Of a stretch of 64,000 bases of DNA, positions 8,682 to 16,621 are shown piece after piece. This DNA is from Clostridium akagii DSM 12554 (lineage in GTDB: Bacteria > Bacillota > Clostridia > Clostridiales > Clostridiaceae). The position numbers were made by a program, and so were the translations under genes. The DNA lies in assembly GCF_000686725.1 (NCBI RefSeq), contig NZ_JMLK01000013.1, forward strand, positions 97,703-161,702, in the 5' to 3' direction. The notes beneath the pieces were generated by a model. The model did not search any database. It was given only the letters and a program-made list of their open reading frames with translations, and was not told where the DNA came from. Each line of letters opens with the position of its first letter. The first letter of the stretch is position 1.

Positions 8682-9374
8682 ATGAAATACGAAATAATAT
8701 TATTTGATGCAGATGACACTTTATTTGATTTTAAAAAATCTGAAAGACAAGCCTTTAAGAATACTATGCTGGAATTTAATATAGAATATGATGAAAATTA
8801 TCACTTAAATATATATCAAACCATAAATACAGCTATATGGAAAGATTTTGAGGAGGGACATATTACTCAGGCCAAACTAAAGGTGGAAAGATTCAGAAGA
8901 TTATCAGATAGTTTAAATGTAAGCTTTGATGAAAATAAATTTGCTAAAGCTTATATGAATCATTTATCAAATGCTTCATTTTTATTTGAGGATAGTCTGG
9001 AACTTATAAAAAGTTTACATGAAAATTATAGACTAGCTATAGTTAGCAATGGACTTAAAGAAGTACAAAATAAAAGAATAAGAAAATCTACTATATCAAA
9101 ATATTTTGAAGATATAGTGGTATCTGACGAGGTTAAGGTATCAAAGCCTGATCCCAAAATATTTGAATATGCCTTAAACAATATAAAGCATACTGACAAA
9201 AGCAAAGTATTGATTGTAGGGGATAGCCTAACATCTGATATACAAGGTGGAATAAATTTTGGCATAGATACATGTTGGTATAATCCTAAAAAAATGGATA
9301 ATAAAATAGGAATAATTCCTACTTATGAGATTTCTAATTTAATTGAACTTAAGCATACCCTTAAAAATGCTTAG
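8682..9374 (+). CDS. YjjG-like HAD family noncanonical pyrimidine nucleotidase
   Basis: A 230-residue HAD-superfamily phosphatase. Motif I is LFDADDTLFDF at residues 6-16, giving the nucleophile and acid aspartates. Motif II is AIVSNGL near residue 120, motif III lysine is in VSKPDPKIF, and motif IV is VGDSLTSDI near residue 185. The long alpha-helical cap after motif I is of the YjjG/5'-nucleotidase subtype, which cleans non-canonical pyrimidine nucleotides. The ATG at 8682 is preceded by GGGGGT; an in-frame TTG at 8670 falls within that ribosome binding site region and is not favoured. It ends in a strong palindromic terminator. Confidence 0.85.
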   Translation: MKYEIILFDADDTLFDFKKSERQAFKNTMLEFNIEYDENYHLNIYQTINTAIWKDFEEGHITQAKLKVERFRRLSDSLNVSFDENKFAKAYMNHLSNASFLFEDSLELIKSLHENYRLAIVSNGLKEVQNKRIRKSTISKYFEDIVVSDEVKVSKPDPKIFEYALNNIKHTDKSKVLIVGDSLTSDIQGGINFGIDTCWYNPKKMDNKIGIIPTYEISNLIELKHTLKNA

Positions 9375-9398
9375 TGTCTAGACACTAAGCATTTTTTA
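9366..9398 (+). terminator. terminator of the HAD nucleotidase gene
   Basis: A near-continuous palindrome (AATGCTTAGTGTC, its complement from 9381) overlaps the stop codon and runs into a T-tract. Confidence 0.9.
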
Positions 9399-9717
9399 TA
9401 TATCAATATTTTTTAAAGTAAGCACATATTTTTACAAGGTATTACACCCATTAAAGCTAGCAACATCAACTACAGATTATATGGATAATGGGTAGTCGCA
9501 TTAGGCTTTCTTAATCCCATTATTAATTTAAGTATTATGTCATAATTTATGAACATTCCAGATTAATATAGGTGCTAAGTATATTTATTATTTTCTTTAA
9601 ACATTACAATTACAAATTAAAATGTCAATTATTGAAGACACACTTAATTTACTCTGGTTACATCCTATTTGTTTAATATTATGACATAACAGCATTATAA
9701 TTAATTAACACTTTTTA
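9399..9717. other. non-coding stretch at the edge of the defence operon
   Basis: No ORF or known RNA motif was recognised. ATTATGTCATAAT (9534-9546) and ATTATGACATAAC (9678-9690) form a 12-of-13 inverted pair about 130 bp apart. No terminator for the Lamassu-like operon is evident here beyond AT-rich sequence. Confidence 0.4.
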
Positions 9718-12084
9718 TTAAACTTTTAATTCTTCTTTTACATTATATCTTATTGTCTTTAAATTAAATTTTTCAAACTTATATCTAATATATCTTGAAA
9801 TACGTTCATCATGTGTAGAAAGTATTATTTGAGATTTTCCAAATTCATTTCTTAACAGCTCTACAAATGAGCTCATATTTATATCATCCATACTTTGAAG
9901 CGGATCATCAATTAATAAAGCATTAAAACTATTGTTAGAGAATACTTTATTTAAAGATAGCATAATGGCTAATATTACTCCTGACAATTGACCCGAACTA
10001 AATTTATTAAGCAAATCATGTTTAGATTCATTACTGTTAACAAATTTCAATCTAAATTGCTGTTCTCCACTTTCACTTCTTATAAATACTCCTAATCCAC
10101 ATTGATAATCTTGTATTATTTTACCACTATATATGTATAACGGTATTTGAAGTATTTTAATAATATTATCTGAATAATTATCAATACATTTTTTATATAT
10201 TAAAGCTATATTTTTGCACTTATTGTATTCATCATTCAATCTCAAGTACTTCTTTTTTAGTAATTCTTTTTCTTTTATTTTTTTACTTCGTCTAAGATTT
10301 TCTTGCCTATTACATGTGTCCTCTATATATAATTTTTTATTAATTATATCCATAATAGTTAAACTTGTGACTCTTTCAATATTACTGTCAAAAATATTAG
10401 AAAAAGTTATATCAATTTCTTTTTTATTAACAAAAATATCTTCATTTTCTAATTTTCTTTTTTTAGATTTTAATTCATCCTTCAATAAATTCAAGTTATT
10501 TTCTTCTTTTTCCTTATTATATTTTTTTCTATCCAATGCATATTTTTTCAAATTTATATTATTGCCATTACAAAACTGATTGAAATTATTTATCCTTATC
10601 TCATTTAAGTTGGCTAAATCCAATAGCTTCTTATAATCTATGTCTATATCTTTCTTATTTATTTCTTTCTCCATAAATTCTACTATTGGAGTTATAAATT
10701 CTTCCTTAGTTTTTTTTATTAATTGATCTAAATTCTTAATACTATTATCAAGTTGATTAGAAAAATATTTTTCTTTCTCCAGTATCGTATCAGCTAATTT
10801 AGTATCTAATTTAGTATAATCATATCCACATAGCGGGCATATATCCTGTTCTTTATTTTTTAAATTATACTTTTCATATTCTTTTTGTAGATTTTTTCTG
10901 ATAGAATTAATGTTTATTATTAATGAATCCAACTGACTTGCATTTTTATTACTAGTTCCAATATTTAAAATATCAGCATAAAATTTGTCTATATCAAATT
11001 CCTTTTTCAAATTCCTTTTCAAATCACTATCTTCTTGTAAGATTTCTTGTATAGATGCATAATCATCTAATTTTAGAAATTTAACAAATCTCTTATAAGA
11101 ATTGCATAACTTTATATCTTTCATTATTTGACTATATTCTAGTAATTCTCCCTTAAGTATAAAGCTTCCCCTTAGTACATCTTCTTGCGCTGTTTTCAAA
11201 GCAAAATCTATCTTATTATTGTAAGAAATTGATTCGTAATCTTTTAGATTTTCTCTTAATAATTTTATTCTACCTAATTCCATTATTGATTTATGTAAAG
11301 TATTATCATATAATTCCAATGATTTATTATCCCATATAATGCTTTTGTCTTTTATAAGTCTTTTATATTCTACATCCATAACTTCTTTATCTTTTATTGT
11401 AATTATTTCCTTATTCAGCTTAGAAATTTCTCCGCCTTGTCCATCTTTTCCACCAATTTCTTTTCTTTTTGAATTAAGTTTATCTCTTAATTTAAGCATT
11501 TTACTTTGTTCCTTACATTCCTTCTCCATATTAAATAGAGTATTTAATATTTCTTTTCTTTTATATTCATTCTCCTTTAAAAAAAATAATGTTTCTTCTT
11601 GTTGTATATAATATATTAAATTATAAATATCTTCATCAGGATATAATCCCAATATATCATTGATATATTGTTGTGTAATTTCTTTTCCTTTATATTCTTC
11701 AAAATTACTTAATTTATATGTAGTAAATCTATCTTTCAAATCACTTATCTTTCCTATATTCCTTGGATCTTCTATTTTTCTTTCTACTATGAATTTTTCT
11801 TCATCTTCATTAATAAATTCACCTTTTAATATAATAGGCTTATTCTTATTATATGCGAATACTACGGGCTTATCTCCATCCTTATACTCTGTATTAAAAA
11901 CTTTGTCTAAATTTCTACTTCCTTTTACTAATATTTCTATTGCATCAAATATACTAGTTTTCCCATATCCGTTTGGACCATCTAATACAACTAAATCACA
12001 TTTAGAAAAATCAACTATTTTTTTATCTTCAATTAACTTAAAATTATTAATTTCTAATCTATTAATAGAATACACTTTACTCAC
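9718..12084 (-). CDS. Lamassu LmuB/DdmC-like SMC-family ATPase (ABC-three-component ATPase)
   Basis: A 788-residue Rad50/SMC-type ATPase. Walker A is GPNGYGKTS at residues 36-44. Two long, charged coiled-coil arms flank a zinc-hook-like CPLC at residues 416-419. The C-terminal head has the signature FSSGQLSG near residue 695 and Walker B with LLIDDPLQSMDD near residue 725, followed by a late switch histidine in ILSTHDERI. The IDDPLQSMDD block is the form I associate with ABC-three-component and Lamassu/DdmC ATPases. It should sense aberrant or phage DNA and license the nuclease partner. The start is GTG, preceded by AAGGAGAG, overlapping the middle gene by 8 bp. Confidence 0.85.
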   Translation of the reverse strand: MSKVYSINRLEINNFKLIEDKKIVDFSKCDLVVLDGPNGYGKTSIFDAIEILVKGSRNLDKVFNTEYKDGDKPVVFAYNKNKPIILKGEFINEDEEKFIVERKIEDPRNIGKISDLKDRFTTYKLSNFEEYKGKEITQQYINDILGLYPDEDIYNLIYYIQQEETLFFLKENEYKRKEILNTLFNMEKECKEQSKMLKLRDKLNSKRKEIGGKDGQGGEISKLNKEIITIKDKEVMDVEYKRLIKDKSIIWDNKSLELYDNTLHKSIMELGRIKLLRENLKDYESISYNNKIDFALKTAQEDVLRGSFILKGELLEYSQIMKDIKLCNSYKRFVKFLKLDDYASIQEILQEDSDLKRNLKKEFDIDKFYADILNIGTSNKNASQLDSLIININSIRKNLQKEYEKYNLKNKEQDICPLCGYDYTKLDTKLADTILEKEKYFSNQLDNSIKNLDQLIKKTKEEFITPIVEFMEKEINKKDIDIDYKKLLDLANLNEIRINNFNQFCNGNNINLKKYALDRKKYNKEKEENNLNLLKDELKSKKRKLENEDIFVNKKEIDITFSNIFDSNIERVTSLTIMDIINKKLYIEDTCNRQENLRRSKKIKEKELLKKKYLRLNDEYNKCKNIALIYKKCIDNYSDNIIKILQIPLYIYSGKIIQDYQCGLGVFIRSESGEQQFRLKFVNSNESKHDLLNKFSSGQLSGVILAIMLSLNKVFSNNSFNALLIDDPLQSMDDINMSSFVELLRNEFGKSQIILSTHDERISRYIRYKFEKFNLKTIRYNVKEELKV

Positions 12085-12769
12085 TCTCCTTTATTTCTAA
12101 AAGCATCCTTTCTATATAACGATCAATATCATTTTCATCTAAAGATATAATCTTTTTATGATAATCTAATAATGTATCGTCATTTTCTTTATCTTGTACC
12201 TCTTTAATTTCTTCTATAATATTATCTTCCAAATTGATTATTTCTTTTTTACTAAATATATCTCCACAAGACAAATGTGGAATTTTTATGTATATCTTCA
12301 AAATCAAGCTATAATATGATACCTCATTGCTTACTTTAAATTTTTCAAATTTATCCTTATCATTAAGGTTTTTCTCCATGAAATTTATTATATTATCAAA
12401 TTCTTTTAATTTATTATAAAAACTATTAACTTCATCATTTATATAAGTAATTACGTATTTTTTAAAAAAGTATTTATCTTCTTCTAAATCTAGAATTTCT
12501 TCTTGAATATTATTCTTTTCACTATTTTCATTTAATTTAATCAATACGATAAATGAAGTATTCTTTTTTATTTCACTTCCATTTTCTAACCCAGTTATAT
12601 AATCATATAACTTATTTTGGTCTTCATATACTTTTTCTTTAAATTCCTTAATACCATTATAATTTTTGTATACATAAAACATACGTTTTTTATTATTAAT
12701 TGCAAAATTATTTTCTTTATCTATAATAAATTCTGTTAGTTTAAGTAAATCACTTATAATATTAATCAT
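12077..12769 (-). CDS. middle component of a Lamassu/ABC-three-component system (LmuC/DdmB-like)
   Basis: A 230-residue, acidic and lysine-rich, mostly helical protein with no enzymatic motif or membrane segment that I recognise. Its identity rests on position: it lies between a Cap4-like nuclease gene and a Rad50-like ATPase gene, overlapping both by 8 bp, in the nuclease-middle-ATPase order seen in DdmABC and other Lamassu operons. In such systems the small middle subunit bridges the ATPase and effector. GAGGAAAT precedes the ATG, within the 3' end of the upstream gene. Confidence 0.65.
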   Translation of the reverse strand: MINIISDLLKLTEFIIDKENNFAINNKKRMFYVYKNYNGIKEFKEKVYEDQNKLYDYITGLENGSEIKKNTSFIVLIKLNENSEKNNIQEEILDLEEDKYFFKKYVITYINDEVNSFYNKLKEFDNIINFMEKNLNDKDKFEKFKVSNEVSYYSLILKIYIKIPHLSCGDIFSKKEIINLEDNIIEEIKEVQDKENDDTLLDYHKKIISLDENDIDRYIERMLLEIKESE

Positions 12770-14180
12770 TATTTATTTCCTCCGTTACCATTTCAATATC
12801 TTTAAACCTGATTTGATTAACTAAATAACTCTTACCATTATATTCTTCTTGTTTTTTTGCAAGTATATCATCAACTTCATCCACATCATTTATTGATTCT
12901 AATAAATTTTCACTAACTAGATTTTCAGTTATGAACACATTATCTTCAAATAATTCATTTAATAAAAATTCATTATTGATTATTGCTTTCTTATATCTTT
13001 CAATTGCACTTTTCTTTAATCCATCTGAACATACATTTATTGTAGTTGGTAAATAACTTAATGCAGCTTTATCATACTTAACAACAGTGTCACTAATAAG
13101 TACCTCCTTTTCTATATAGCTAATAATTGTTTTATACAAAAAGTATAGTCCCTCTTCTTTTACAAAATTTCTTCCATCATACTCCCAATCTTTAATTAAA
13201 ACATGTGGATTAAATTTCATTATTATTTTTTCCAAATCCTCAAGATCAATATTTAATAAATGTTCGATTACTTTATATATTTTGCATTCAAAATATTCTA
13301 CACTGCATTCTTCTTTCATATCACAAAAATAGCTACAATAATTATCTATGCTAATGCTACAATAAATATCTTTTATTTTTGATAGATGAAACAACCTATC
13401 TCTATCTAAATACCTCGTATCCAATAGATTTTTTATGTCTTCTACTGCAAAATATTCTTTAACCTCACCTACATGTCTTTTTTTTATATACTCATCCATG
13501 TAACATACTAATTTATTATATGCAACATCAATGTTTCCAAGTTTTTCATTCTGTTTCGTATATAATAAGTATTTTTTTATTTCATCCTCTATATATACAT
13601 TTATATCCTCTAATGTACAAAACTTATCATTTTTATCTCCATACTTGTAGAGAATTATACTGTTAATCTTGTGACTCTCATTATATTTTGATTGATTATA
13701 TTTAATTTCATCTTGTATTTTATTTGTTTTTTCATCTTTTTCTTTAATAGTTTTGGCATCTGTTAAGTTACTTTTTTCTTCTTCTATTAAATTAATTTCA
13801 CCAATACCTTTCTCAATTTTAGATTTATATAAATCTTTATATTTTTCTTCACCCCAATCTTTAATATTAACTACAGTATGCAAAAATATATCAGCATTTG
13901 GACTTTTTATCTTTTCATCGTATAGCTTTTCTATTGCTTCTAGATAATTATTCATATATATATCATATTTTCTAGCTTTTACTTGATGAAAAGATATATA
14001 CTCATCTTCTTTTTTTATAGCTAAATCTTCACGGCATTCTACCTCAATAAAATATTTTCCTATATCCATACCTATTGGATTCTTAACACATTTATTAATT
14101 AATTGCAATGCAATATAAATAGTTATCTTTCCCTGGTACTGGTACCCACTCCAACTAGAACTAGCATCACATACACTCAT
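12762..14180 (-). CDS. Lamassu LmuA/DdmA-like effector with Cap4/DUF4297-type nuclease domain
   Basis: A 472-residue protein. The N-terminal about 110 residues look like a restriction-endonuclease-fold nuclease of the Cap4/DUF4297 type: SGYQYQGKITIYIALQLI at residues 11-28, acidic residues E46, E48 and E51-D52 on successive strands, then FHQVKAR at 64-70 giving the Q-x-K catalytic motif. The rest is helical, with several cysteines around residues 280-310, and is probably the ATPase-interacting domain. It is first gene of the operon, with AGGAGG before the ATG. The expected role is DNA cleavage or abortive infection once the SMC partner detects invading DNA. Exact Lamassu subtype is uncertain. 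Confidence 0.75.
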   Translation of the reverse strand: MSVCDASSSWSGYQYQGKITIYIALQLINKCVKNPIGMDIGKYFIEVECREDLAIKKEDEYISFHQVKARKYDIYMNNYLEAIEKLYDEKIKSPNADIFLHTVVNIKDWGEEKYKDLYKSKIEKGIGEINLIEEEKSNLTDAKTIKEKDEKTNKIQDEIKYNQSKYNESHKINSIILYKYGDKNDKFCTLEDINVYIEDEIKKYLLYTKQNEKLGNIDVAYNKLVCYMDEYIKKRHVGEVKEYFAVEDIKNLLDTRYLDRDRLFHLSKIKDIYCSISIDNYCSYFCDMKEECSVEYFECKIYKVIEHLLNIDLEDLEKIIMKFNPHVLIKDWEYDGRNFVKEEGLYFLYKTIISYIEKEVLISDTVVKYDKAALSYLPTTINVCSDGLKKSAIERYKKAIINNEFLLNELFEDNVFITENLVSENLLESINDVDEVDDILAKKQEEYNGKSYLVNQIRFKDIEMVTEEINND

Positions 14181-14269
14181 TTTTCTACCTCCTTTTGTAT
14201 ATATTTACATTTTATATCAATTTATGAATAATTCATATAGCAATATATATGATTATTTTGTATAAATAA

Positions 14270-14314
14270 AAAACTATAACCCATATTTATACTCAAAACA
14301 TGGGTTATAGTTTT
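14270..14314. terminator. terminator between the 310-aa gene and the Lamassu-like operon
   Basis: A 15-bp stem (AAAACTATAACCCAT at 14270-14284 with its complement at 14300-14314) is followed on the minus strand by a T-tract. It ends the 310-aa gene and insulates the defence operon. Confidence 0.85.
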
Positions 14315-14353
14315 TATAAGCAAAACAAATAATATAAGGATTTATCCTATTTT

Positions 14354-14394
14354 AGTAAATGTTCGCATTTACTTATGGTACGGTTCACCATATC
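14354..14394. repeat. structured repeat element, copy 1
   Basis: A hairpin with a TTCG loop (AGTAAATG / CATTTACT, 14354-14373) overlaps a 27-nt element (14368-14394) that recurs at 16528-16554 with four transitions. The element itself can form a small hairpin, GGTACGG-TTCA-CCATATC, with one mismatch and one G-T pair. Origin unknown. Confidence 0.5.
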
Positions 14395-14547
14395 AGTTGC
14401 AAGGGATAACCTTTTTATTATCTGACCTACAAATTATAAGCTATCACTTAAATATCTTTAATTGAATTTTTAAGAATAGTTCGCGTTATCGTTATTAGGA
14501 ATGTCAACAATTCGTCCATTAATCGTTTATATGACCTAGATTCATTT
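14395..14547. other. non-coding stretch downstream of the 310-aa gene
   Basis: AT-rich sequence with no ORF. Apart from the adjacent structured element and terminator nothing is recognised. Confidence 0.4.
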
Positions 14548-15480
14548 TTATGCATATGTATCTATTTCATATGCATTTGCATCGATTTTCTTTACAAAAT
14601 CCGAGTTATTTACATCTCCATATTTGCTATTTATATCATCAAGTTTTGTTACTACATTTTTATAAAAATTATTTTCAGCATTTTTTATTCCATCTAAAAC
14701 TTGATCAAAATTTATATTGTCACTAAGCTTAAGTGCATTTGAAAATACTTCAGTATTTAAAGTAATGCCATTACTTTCAAAAGATTTGTAAGAATTTTCA
14801 CTGTTATTAGCGTTAATATCACTTGAAAGTTGCATAGTATTTACATCTTTATTATTAACACTAAACAGTTGATCAAAATTCATATTATTACTAGCTTTTA
14901 ATCCAAATTGTTCTACTGAATCAACTGCAATACTGTTAATATTTACATTAGTTTCAGCATTAAGAGATTCAAATAGTTTATTTACACTAGGTTTAATATT
15001 ATTTATATATTTATCCATATCAGAAATAGCATTTGATGATGTAAAGTCCATTATAAGTACCTTTTCAAAATTTTCTCCAGTTTGAAGTGTTTTTTCAAGC
15101 GACTTTTTATCATCATCACTTAAAGTATTGATATTAGTATTACTTTTAATGAACCCTAAATCTTGAAGTGATTTTACATCGTCATCACTTAAGGTATTAT
15201 TTTGAAGTTTTTGAGAAAGATTAGAATACGTTTCATAGGTTTTAGTTGTAGTTGATAAACTTTTAAAATAATCTTCTATTGGTTGATACAAATCATCTAT
15301 TGAAGATACAGTAGATAAAACATGTGATTTTGAAGGTTTATTTAAAATTTCATTTATTCTTTTCATTTCTGTATTTACTTTTATTTTGTTTTTTGAAACA
15401 ATATTTTTTTGTATTTTGGTGTTTAATTTATTTTGACTTGTGATTATTGAAGTTTTAGCAAAAATATTATTAATTTGCAT
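14548..15480 (-). CDS. hypothetical protein, 310 aa, asparagine/serine-rich
   Basis: No family recognised. The protein is hydrophilic, rich in Asn, Ser, Asp and Lys, has no hydrophobic signal or membrane segment, and ends in EIDTYA. Two degenerate internal repeats are visible near residues 97 and 119: LSDDDVKSLQDLGF and LSDDDKKSLEKTL. FDQLFSVNN and FDQVLDGIKN near residues 202 and 259 are a second similar pair. The N-terminus MQINNIFAKTS, without a signal sequence, has the flavour of surface or flagellum-associated export substrates, but this is speculation. GGAGGAAT precedes the ATG. It is divergent from a secreted-protein gene, and the pair is bracketed by the 27-nt repeat. Confidence 0.7.
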   Translation of the reverse strand: MQINNIFAKTSIITSQNKLNTKIQKNIVSKNKIKVNTEMKRINEILNKPSKSHVLSTVSSIDDLYQPIEDYFKSLSTTTKTYETYSNLSQKLQNNTLSDDDVKSLQDLGFIKSNTNINTLSDDDKKSLEKTLQTGENFEKVLIMDFTSSNAISDMDKYINNIKPSVNKLFESLNAETNVNINSIAVDSVEQFGLKASNNMNFDQLFSVNNKDVNTMQLSSDINANNSENSYKSFESNGITLNTEVFSNALKLSDNINFDQVLDGIKNAENNFYKNVVTKLDDINSKYGDVNNSDFVKKIDANAYEIDTYA

Positions 15481-15688
15481 TACTACTATTCCTCCTATTT
15501 ATTTGTAAATTTAATTAAAAGCTTCTATTTTGTTATCGTAACTTTCATCCTAATATTTACACTAAATTGAAAATTACCACTTTTACATTGAATTTTTAGT
15601 ATCTTATATAAAAATTTTACTTTTAGTTTAATTGTAGTATAATATGAATATTATTACAATTTTTAATTTGAGGGGGAATTTTAGTATT

Positions 15689-16336
15689 ATGAAGTTAAAA
15701 AAAGGATTTTTGAGTTTATTAATTGCTACAGTTTTAGCATCATCAGCTTTAATAGTTCCATCAATTAGCGTTTATGCTGCAACTAAGCCTAAGACATTAT
15801 CAGCATCTGCAACTACTAGTAATATTGAGATTATTAAAGAAGTAGGACTTGTACATGATATTGTACATAACGTATATGTTTACGCAGGATTAGCAAATGT
15901 TACAGGAAATTCTGGAACTTACACAGAAGGAATCCTAATTACACTTGATACAAATGGTAATATTCTAACGTCTGCATTAGCTCCTCATATGGATCAATTT
16001 CAATCAATCGTAACTGATGAAAAAGGAGATGTTGTTATTGGTTCATGTTACAATGAATATACTTCTGTGCCAGGAGCTAATGCTCAACCAATTCCAGAGT
16101 ATATGGCAACATATAACTATGTATACACAACCAGTGATGGTGGAATGACATGGTCACAAACAGCATCAGGTGATAGAATGGTTGATTTTAATACTGGCAT
16201 GTATTATACAGGTTATGATGGTACAATGTATTTAGGAAGAACACAATCTATAACTTATTCTGAAAACCAATTTATAGCAACAGGTGAGTATGGATCAAAA
16301 TATTATTCTACAAACGGATATAATTGGCATCAATAA
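15689..16336 (+). CDS. secreted protein with BNR/sialidase-like Asp-box motif, unknown function
   Basis: A 215-residue protein from the ATG at 15689, which is preceded by AGGGGGAA at ideal spacing; an in-frame upstream ATG at 15644 lacks one. The N-terminus is a clear signal peptide (KLKKGFLSLLIATVLASSAL) with probable cleavage after VYAA. The mature part contains TTSDGGMTWSQ near residue 158, an S-x-D-x-G-x-x-W Asp-box as in BNR beta-propeller repeats, and a second degenerate copy YYSTNGYNWHQ at the C-terminus. It stops there, so this may be a short or truncated propeller. The neighbours give no functional hint. Confidence 0.7.
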   Translation: MKLKKGFLSLLIATVLASSALIVPSISVYAATKPKTLSASATTSNIEIIKEVGLVHDIVHNVYVYAGLANVTGNSGTYTEGILITLDTNGNILTSALAPHMDQFQSIVTDEKGDVVIGSCYNEYTSVPGANAQPIPEYMATYNYVYTTSDGGMTWSQTASGDRMVDFNTGMYYTGYDGTMYLGRTQSITYSENQFIATGEYGSKYYSTNGYNWHQ

Positions 16337-16413
16337 GTATTAGGACAAGTCTTCGGGGTTTATATATCAAGCGAACAGAACCGAAAACTCCCTTAAGAAT
16401 ATTATATTATGGT

Positions 16414-16448
16414 ATACACCATGCATCTTAATTTGATACATGGTGTAT
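16414..16448. terminator. hairpin downstream of the secreted-protein gene
   Basis: ATACACCATG (16414-16423) pairs perfectly with CATGGTGTAT (16439-16448), followed by TTTCC. It is a plausible but weak terminator between convergent genes. Confidence 0.5.
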
Positions 16449-16516
16449 TTCCAGTATGGTTGATATTATCCATAAGTTTTATTATTTAATGCCAACTTCA
16501 CCCTACTATTTTTAAC

Positions 16517-16571
16517 AAAACGCCTCCTTTACTTGTGGTATGGTTCACCGTACCGCATCAAAGTGCGTTTT
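16517..16571. repeat. structured repeat element, copy 2
   Basis: The 27-nt element at 16528-16554 matches 14368-14394 at 23 of 27 positions, all differences being transitions. Here the inner hairpin GGTATGG-TTCA-CCGTACC is complete. It is enclosed by AAAACGC (16517-16523) and a complementary GCGTTTT from about 16564 followed by more T, so it may work as a branched terminator. Confidence 0.5.
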
Positions 16572-16621
16572 TCTAAATTAGTAATAAACTCTATTTCTAC
16601 TTAAAGCATATTTTCGTAAAT

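Noticed and set aside
9534..9690. Inverted ATTATGTCATAAT pair as IS ends
   Set aside because: Only 12-13 bp, no transposase and no target duplication seen.
11660..12100. Plus-strand 146-codon ORF opposite the SMC-like ATPase
   Set aside because: Antisense shadow of a confident gene with Walker motifs; no ribosome binding site.
16346..16380. Possible IS200/IS605-type end (AAGCGAACAGAACCGAAAAC) downstream of the secreted-protein gene
   Set aside because: No TnpA, TnpB or matching second end in the window.
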